NCBI GenBank assembly: GCA_947624945.1
Contig: CANQMJ010000108.1
Span: 1 to 8,518 of the forward strand
Length of the DNA: 8,518 bases
DNA from: an uncultured Clostridia bacterium
GTDB lineage: Bacteria; Bacillota; Clostridia; Oscillospirales; CAG-272
Direction: 5' to 3'
Translations under genes and position numbers: made by a program
In this document: positions 6,789-8,518 of the stretch, one piece after another
How the letters are laid out: each line of letters begins with the position of its first letter
Numbering within the stretch: position 1 is the first letter of the stretch
Notes under the pieces: model-generated
What the model was told of the DNA's origin: nothing
Seen by the model: the letters and a program-made list of their open reading frames with translations, nothing else
Database searches by the model: none

Positions 6789-6792
6789 ACAA

Positions 6793-7125
6793 ATGGAGAT
6801 AACCGATGTAAGGATCCGGAAACTCTTTTCCGGCGGCCCGATGAAGGCGATCGTATCGGTGACGTTCGACGGCGAATTTGCCGTACACGACATCAAGATC
6901 ATCAGCGCCGCGGACAGATGTTTCATCGTCATGCCTTCGAAAAAGGGCGCTGACGGCAGCAACCGCGACATCTGTCATCCCATCGTATCGAGCTTCCGCG
7001 AGGAGCTCGAGGCTCGGGTCATGGACGCGTACAGGATCGCGGTCGAGACCGATGCCGAAGCGGGTGACAAGGACATCGACATCATCGAACAAGACAACAG
7101 CTCGGAAATAGACGTCAACGGTTGA
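6793..7125 (+). CDS. spoVG: SpoVG family regulator
   Basis: SpoVG is a small nucleic-acid-binding protein. It affects septation and sporulation in Bacillus, and virulence or metabolism genes in non-sporulating relatives. This 110-residue version begins MEITDVRIRKLF and carries the conserved core VHDIKII (31-37) and FIVMPSKKGADGSNRDICHPI (the core at 44-64). The C-terminal tail is acidic and slightly longer than the 97-residue B. subtilis protein. The ATG at 6793 is chosen because GGGGAGGG lies a few bases upstream and it matches the family N terminus; the longer in-frame reading upstream is leader RNA. The gene is monocistronic with a structured leader and a branched terminator that includes its last codons. 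Presence of spoVG does not by itself prove that the organism sporulates. Confidence 0.96.
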   Translation: MEITDVRIRKLFSGGPMKAIVSVTFDGEFAVHDIKIISAADRCFIVMPSKKGADGSNRDICHPIVSSFREELEARVMDAYRIAVETDAEAGDKDIDIIEQDNSSEIDVNG

Positions 7126-7190
7126 ATCGGGAGCGTGCGCTCCCGATTCACGCCGCAGGTGCGGCAGCCGTTGACGGTTTATTTTTTTTT
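7113..7190 (+). terminator. Three-way-junction terminator of spoVG
   Basis: An outer 9-bp stem, CGTCAACGG (7113-7121) with CCGTTGACG (7168-7176), encloses two hairpins. The first is a perfect 12-bp stem from 7123-7134 to 7139-7150 with loop GTGC. The second is GCCGC/GCGGC (7152-7165) with loop AGGT. The sequence GTTTA and nine T (7182-7190) follow. The stop codon TGA (7123-7125) forms the base of the first hairpin, and the outer stem uses the last sense codons. Confidence 0.85.
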
Positions 7191-7243
7191 GCACTTTTTG
7201 ACCGTCTCGGCGCCGCCTCCGACTTTATATTATATACCGCCGC

Positions 7244-7268
7244 GCGCGTATGTGACACGCGCTTTTTT
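7244..7268 (+). terminator. Possible second plus-strand terminator
   Basis: GCGCGT (7244-7249) pairs with ACGCGC (7257-7262) around ATGTGAC, followed by six T (7263-7268). It would act as a back-up stop for spoVG transcripts just before the convergent gene's end. For that minus-strand gene no terminator with a T tract was found. Confidence 0.5.
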
Positions 7269-7276
7269 GATGCGTC

Positions 7277-8236
7277 TCAGTCGACGTCGCGCTTCACGAC
7301 GACGGCGCGCTCGTCGAGCAGCTCGGGGTGACGGAAGAAGCGCTTTATATTTTTGAGCGCCGCTGCGAAGTAGTAGCCGTCGCAGATGCGCTCGTCGGTG
7401 ACGAATTTTATATCGACGACGGTGCGGTGGCGGACGCTGCCGTCGTGGGTCGGCACGTATTCGCGCCGCCGCAGTCCGAACGATATGAACAGCGGCACGT
7501 TGCCGAGGTTGTAGAGGTGATGGTATATCGGCGGTATGCCGAGGCTGCCCATCGAGGTGATAAACATAGACGCATGGAAAGGCGATATGCGCGTCAGGAA
7601 ACGCGGCAGAACGCCGAGGTAGTCGAAGAACCGTATCATCGCAAACGCGAACCGCTTCACGAGTCCGGGGATGTAGTTGAGTATCTTCGCCGTCTTGTCA
7701 AATCCGCTGTCCTTGACCTCGTGGTATGCGGTGATGACGGAGTTGAGCGCGTCGTAGACGTCGTCGGCGTTCGCGTCGGGCGAAAGCGTTATTTTGACGA
7801 CCGTGTCGGGAGATTCGAGCATCATCTCGCGCTTTATCGCAAGGCTTACCTCCGCGTAGCCGTCGCGGGTGAACACCTTCTGTCCGTTCACGAATCTGTT
7901 GAGCGCGGGGAATTCGGCGACGGTGCGGATATAGGCGGCGATCATGAAGTGCATGAATCCGAAGGAGCCGAGACCCTCCTTTTTCTTTTTGTTGATGTAC
8001 GCCTCGACGCGTCCGATGTCGAGTGTTTCGGCGAGATGGTTCTGCGAGTCGGAACGCTCTTTCATGATATACGGTATGAGCTGCGCCATCGGTGTCAGCG
8101 AGCGCACGCGCCTGCCGTCCTTGCGGTCGCCGAACCGGCGGTGCTTTATGACGTCGCAGGCCGGCTTGCGTTCGCCCGTCTCGCGCGGGGATTTGGGCTC
8201 TTCGGTCGTCGGTTCCTTGTACTCTGTGTCCTGCAT
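7277..8236 (-). CDS. Stand-alone E2/CAT-superfamily acyltransferase-like protein
   Basis: This 319-residue protein resembles the catalytic domain of 2-oxoacid dehydrogenase E2 subunits and chloramphenicol acetyltransferases. Residues 1-30 are charged and probably disordered. The E2-type fold begins near RRVRSLTPMAQLIPYIM (42-58), continues through LDIGRVEAYI and FMHFMIAAYI (95-104), and ends with the family's closing motif at 281-287. There the usual DHRxxDG reads DERICDG, so the catalytic His is replaced by Glu282 while Asp286 remains. No lipoyl or E1-binding domain is present and no E1 or E3 genes are nearby, so it is not a normal dehydrogenase component. The start ATG has GGAGG 9 nt upstream and a consensus promoter. 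It may have lost acyltransfer or use another substrate; function is unknown. Confidence 0.8.
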   Translation of the reverse strand: MQDTEYKEPTTEEPKSPRETGERKPACDVIKHRRFGDRKDGRRVRSLTPMAQLIPYIMKERSDSQNHLAETLDIGRVEAYINKKKKEGLGSFGFMHFMIAAYIRTVAEFPALNRFVNGQKVFTRDGYAEVSLAIKREMMLESPDTVVKITLSPDANADDVYDALNSVITAYHEVKDSGFDKTAKILNYIPGLVKRFAFAMIRFFDYLGVLPRFLTRISPFHASMFITSMGSLGIPPIYHHLYNLGNVPLFISFGLRRREYVPTHDGSVRHRTVVDIKFVTDERICDGYYFAAALKNIKRFFRHPELLDERAVVVKRDVD

Positions 8237-8270
8237 GCGTCGGGTCCTCCGTGCCGATATAATTATATAA

Positions 8271-8299
8271 ATTATATCACATTCGCGCGCTTTTTGCAA
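8271..8299 (-). promoter_or_regulatory. Sigma-A promoter of the E2-like gene
   Basis: On the minus strand, TTGCAA (8299-8294), a 17-bp spacer and TATAAT (8276-8271) are present, with TGA before the -10 making it an extended -10. The start is predicted near 8264, giving a leader of about 28 nt. The -35 and spacing equal those of the sugar-kinase promoter. Confidence 0.88.
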
Positions 8300-8314
8300 G
8301 AAAAAATGTTGTGA

Positions 8315-8337
8315 GCGCTGCCGCAAACGGGCAGCGT
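8315..8337. repeat. Small hairpin at the edge of repeat copy C
   Basis: CGCTGCC and GGCAGCG pair as a 7-bp stem around a loop of about seven bases, between copy C and the E2-like promoter. It takes the place of the extension that copies A and B share (GTCCAAGTAACGGC). Confidence 0.6.
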
Positions 8338-8484
8338 GCCGGAGGCTTCGCAGCCACACCTACGCGCACCATGCTCGTGCGTTGCTCGGCGCGACACGGC
8401 TGGACGCAGACACGACGCTTTGACGGCGCTATCGACACGCCGCGAGGGAGCTGTTCGCAGGAAATAACAACGCGGTCTGAGCCC
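8338..8484 (+). repeat. Dispersed structured repeat, copy C
   Basis: This is the inverted counterpart of copy A and matches it from GCCGGAGGCTTCGC at the left to ACGCGGTCTGAGCCC at the right. The linker at about 8386-8395 differs from A, yet both versions can form a short hairpin. A second linker after GAGGGAGCTG differs too (CTG-TTCG-CAG here). The remaining bases 8485-8518 hold no supported feature. Confidence 0.82.
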
Positions 8485-8518
8485 TTTCACCTTTTTTGCC
8501 GCAGACAACGGGTGCGCA

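Noticed and set aside
6613..6792. N-terminal extension of the spoVG frame
   Set aside because: The family starts at MEITDVR and a strong ribosome-binding site precedes that ATG; the extension coincides with the structured leader and the -10 region.
7198..7268. Small RNA between spoVG and the E2-like gene
   Set aside because: TTGACC and the TATA-like stretch are more than 20 bp apart, and the product before the hairpin would be only about 30 nt.
7328..8314. Plus-strand open frame of 328 codons opposite the E2-like gene
   Set aside because: Biased Arg/Val/His composition, no family motif, and the opposite strand has a promoter, ribosome-binding site and recognisable fold.
7..8484. Composite transposon bounded by copies A and C
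   Set aside because: No transposase or integrase lies inside, the enclosed genes are housekeeping types, and a third copy inside shows a dispersed family.
1..8518. CRISPR array
   Set aside because: The repeat copies are long, far apart and in different orientations; no short evenly spaced direct repeats or cas genes are present.

Overview
The window is GC-rich chromosomal DNA of a Firmicutes/Clostridia-type bacterium, probably an uncultured, high-GC gut-associated lineage; this placement is inferred. The support is a SpoVG homologue, a MurC of the variant seen in Clostridia, strong purine-rich Shine-Dalgarno sites, and near-consensus sigma-A promoters (TTGACA or TTGCAA, 17 bp, TATAAT). There are no phage, plasmid or transposase genes. 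Most of the content is ordinary housekeeping and metabolism. The unusual material is between the genes.

Layout from left to right. 1-364 holds a repeat copy (A) and one or two promoters. 365-1987 (+) is an ECF-like sigma factor fused to a long C-terminal region of unknown function. 2098-3120 (+) is a PfkB-family sugar kinase resembling 2-keto-3-deoxygluconate kinase, with its own promoter and terminator. 3121-3482 holds that terminator, a second diverged repeat copy (B) with a large hairpin, and a perfect consensus promoter. 3483-4349 (+) is endonuclease IV (nfo), overlapping by ATGA with 4346-4855 (+), a SLOG/YpsA-like (DUF1273) protein; these form a two-gene operon. 4862-4950 is a convergent bidirectional terminator. 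4958-6406 (-) is murC. 6407-6792 is an AT-rich divergent regulatory region that ends in a spoVG leader able to fold over the ribosome-binding site. 6793-7125 (+) is spoVG, followed by a three-way-junction terminator. 7277-8236 (-) is a stand-alone E2/CAT-superfamily acyltransferase-like protein lacking the usual catalytic histidine. 8237-8518 holds its consensus promoter and repeat copy C.

The genes do not form a single pathway. They cover transcription control, sugar-acid catabolism, base-excision repair, peptidoglycan precursor synthesis and a pleiotropic nucleic-acid-binding regulator. The main candidate for an undescribed element is the approximately 150-bp dispersed repeat. It occurs three times, each time just upstream of a promoter. 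Fixed sequence blocks alternate with variable linkers that still fold into small hairpins, as expected of a structured RNA or a mobile palindromic element. The spoVG transcript, with a structured leader and a branched 3' end, is the second candidate. All pairings were found by eye and no folding energies or database searches were run.
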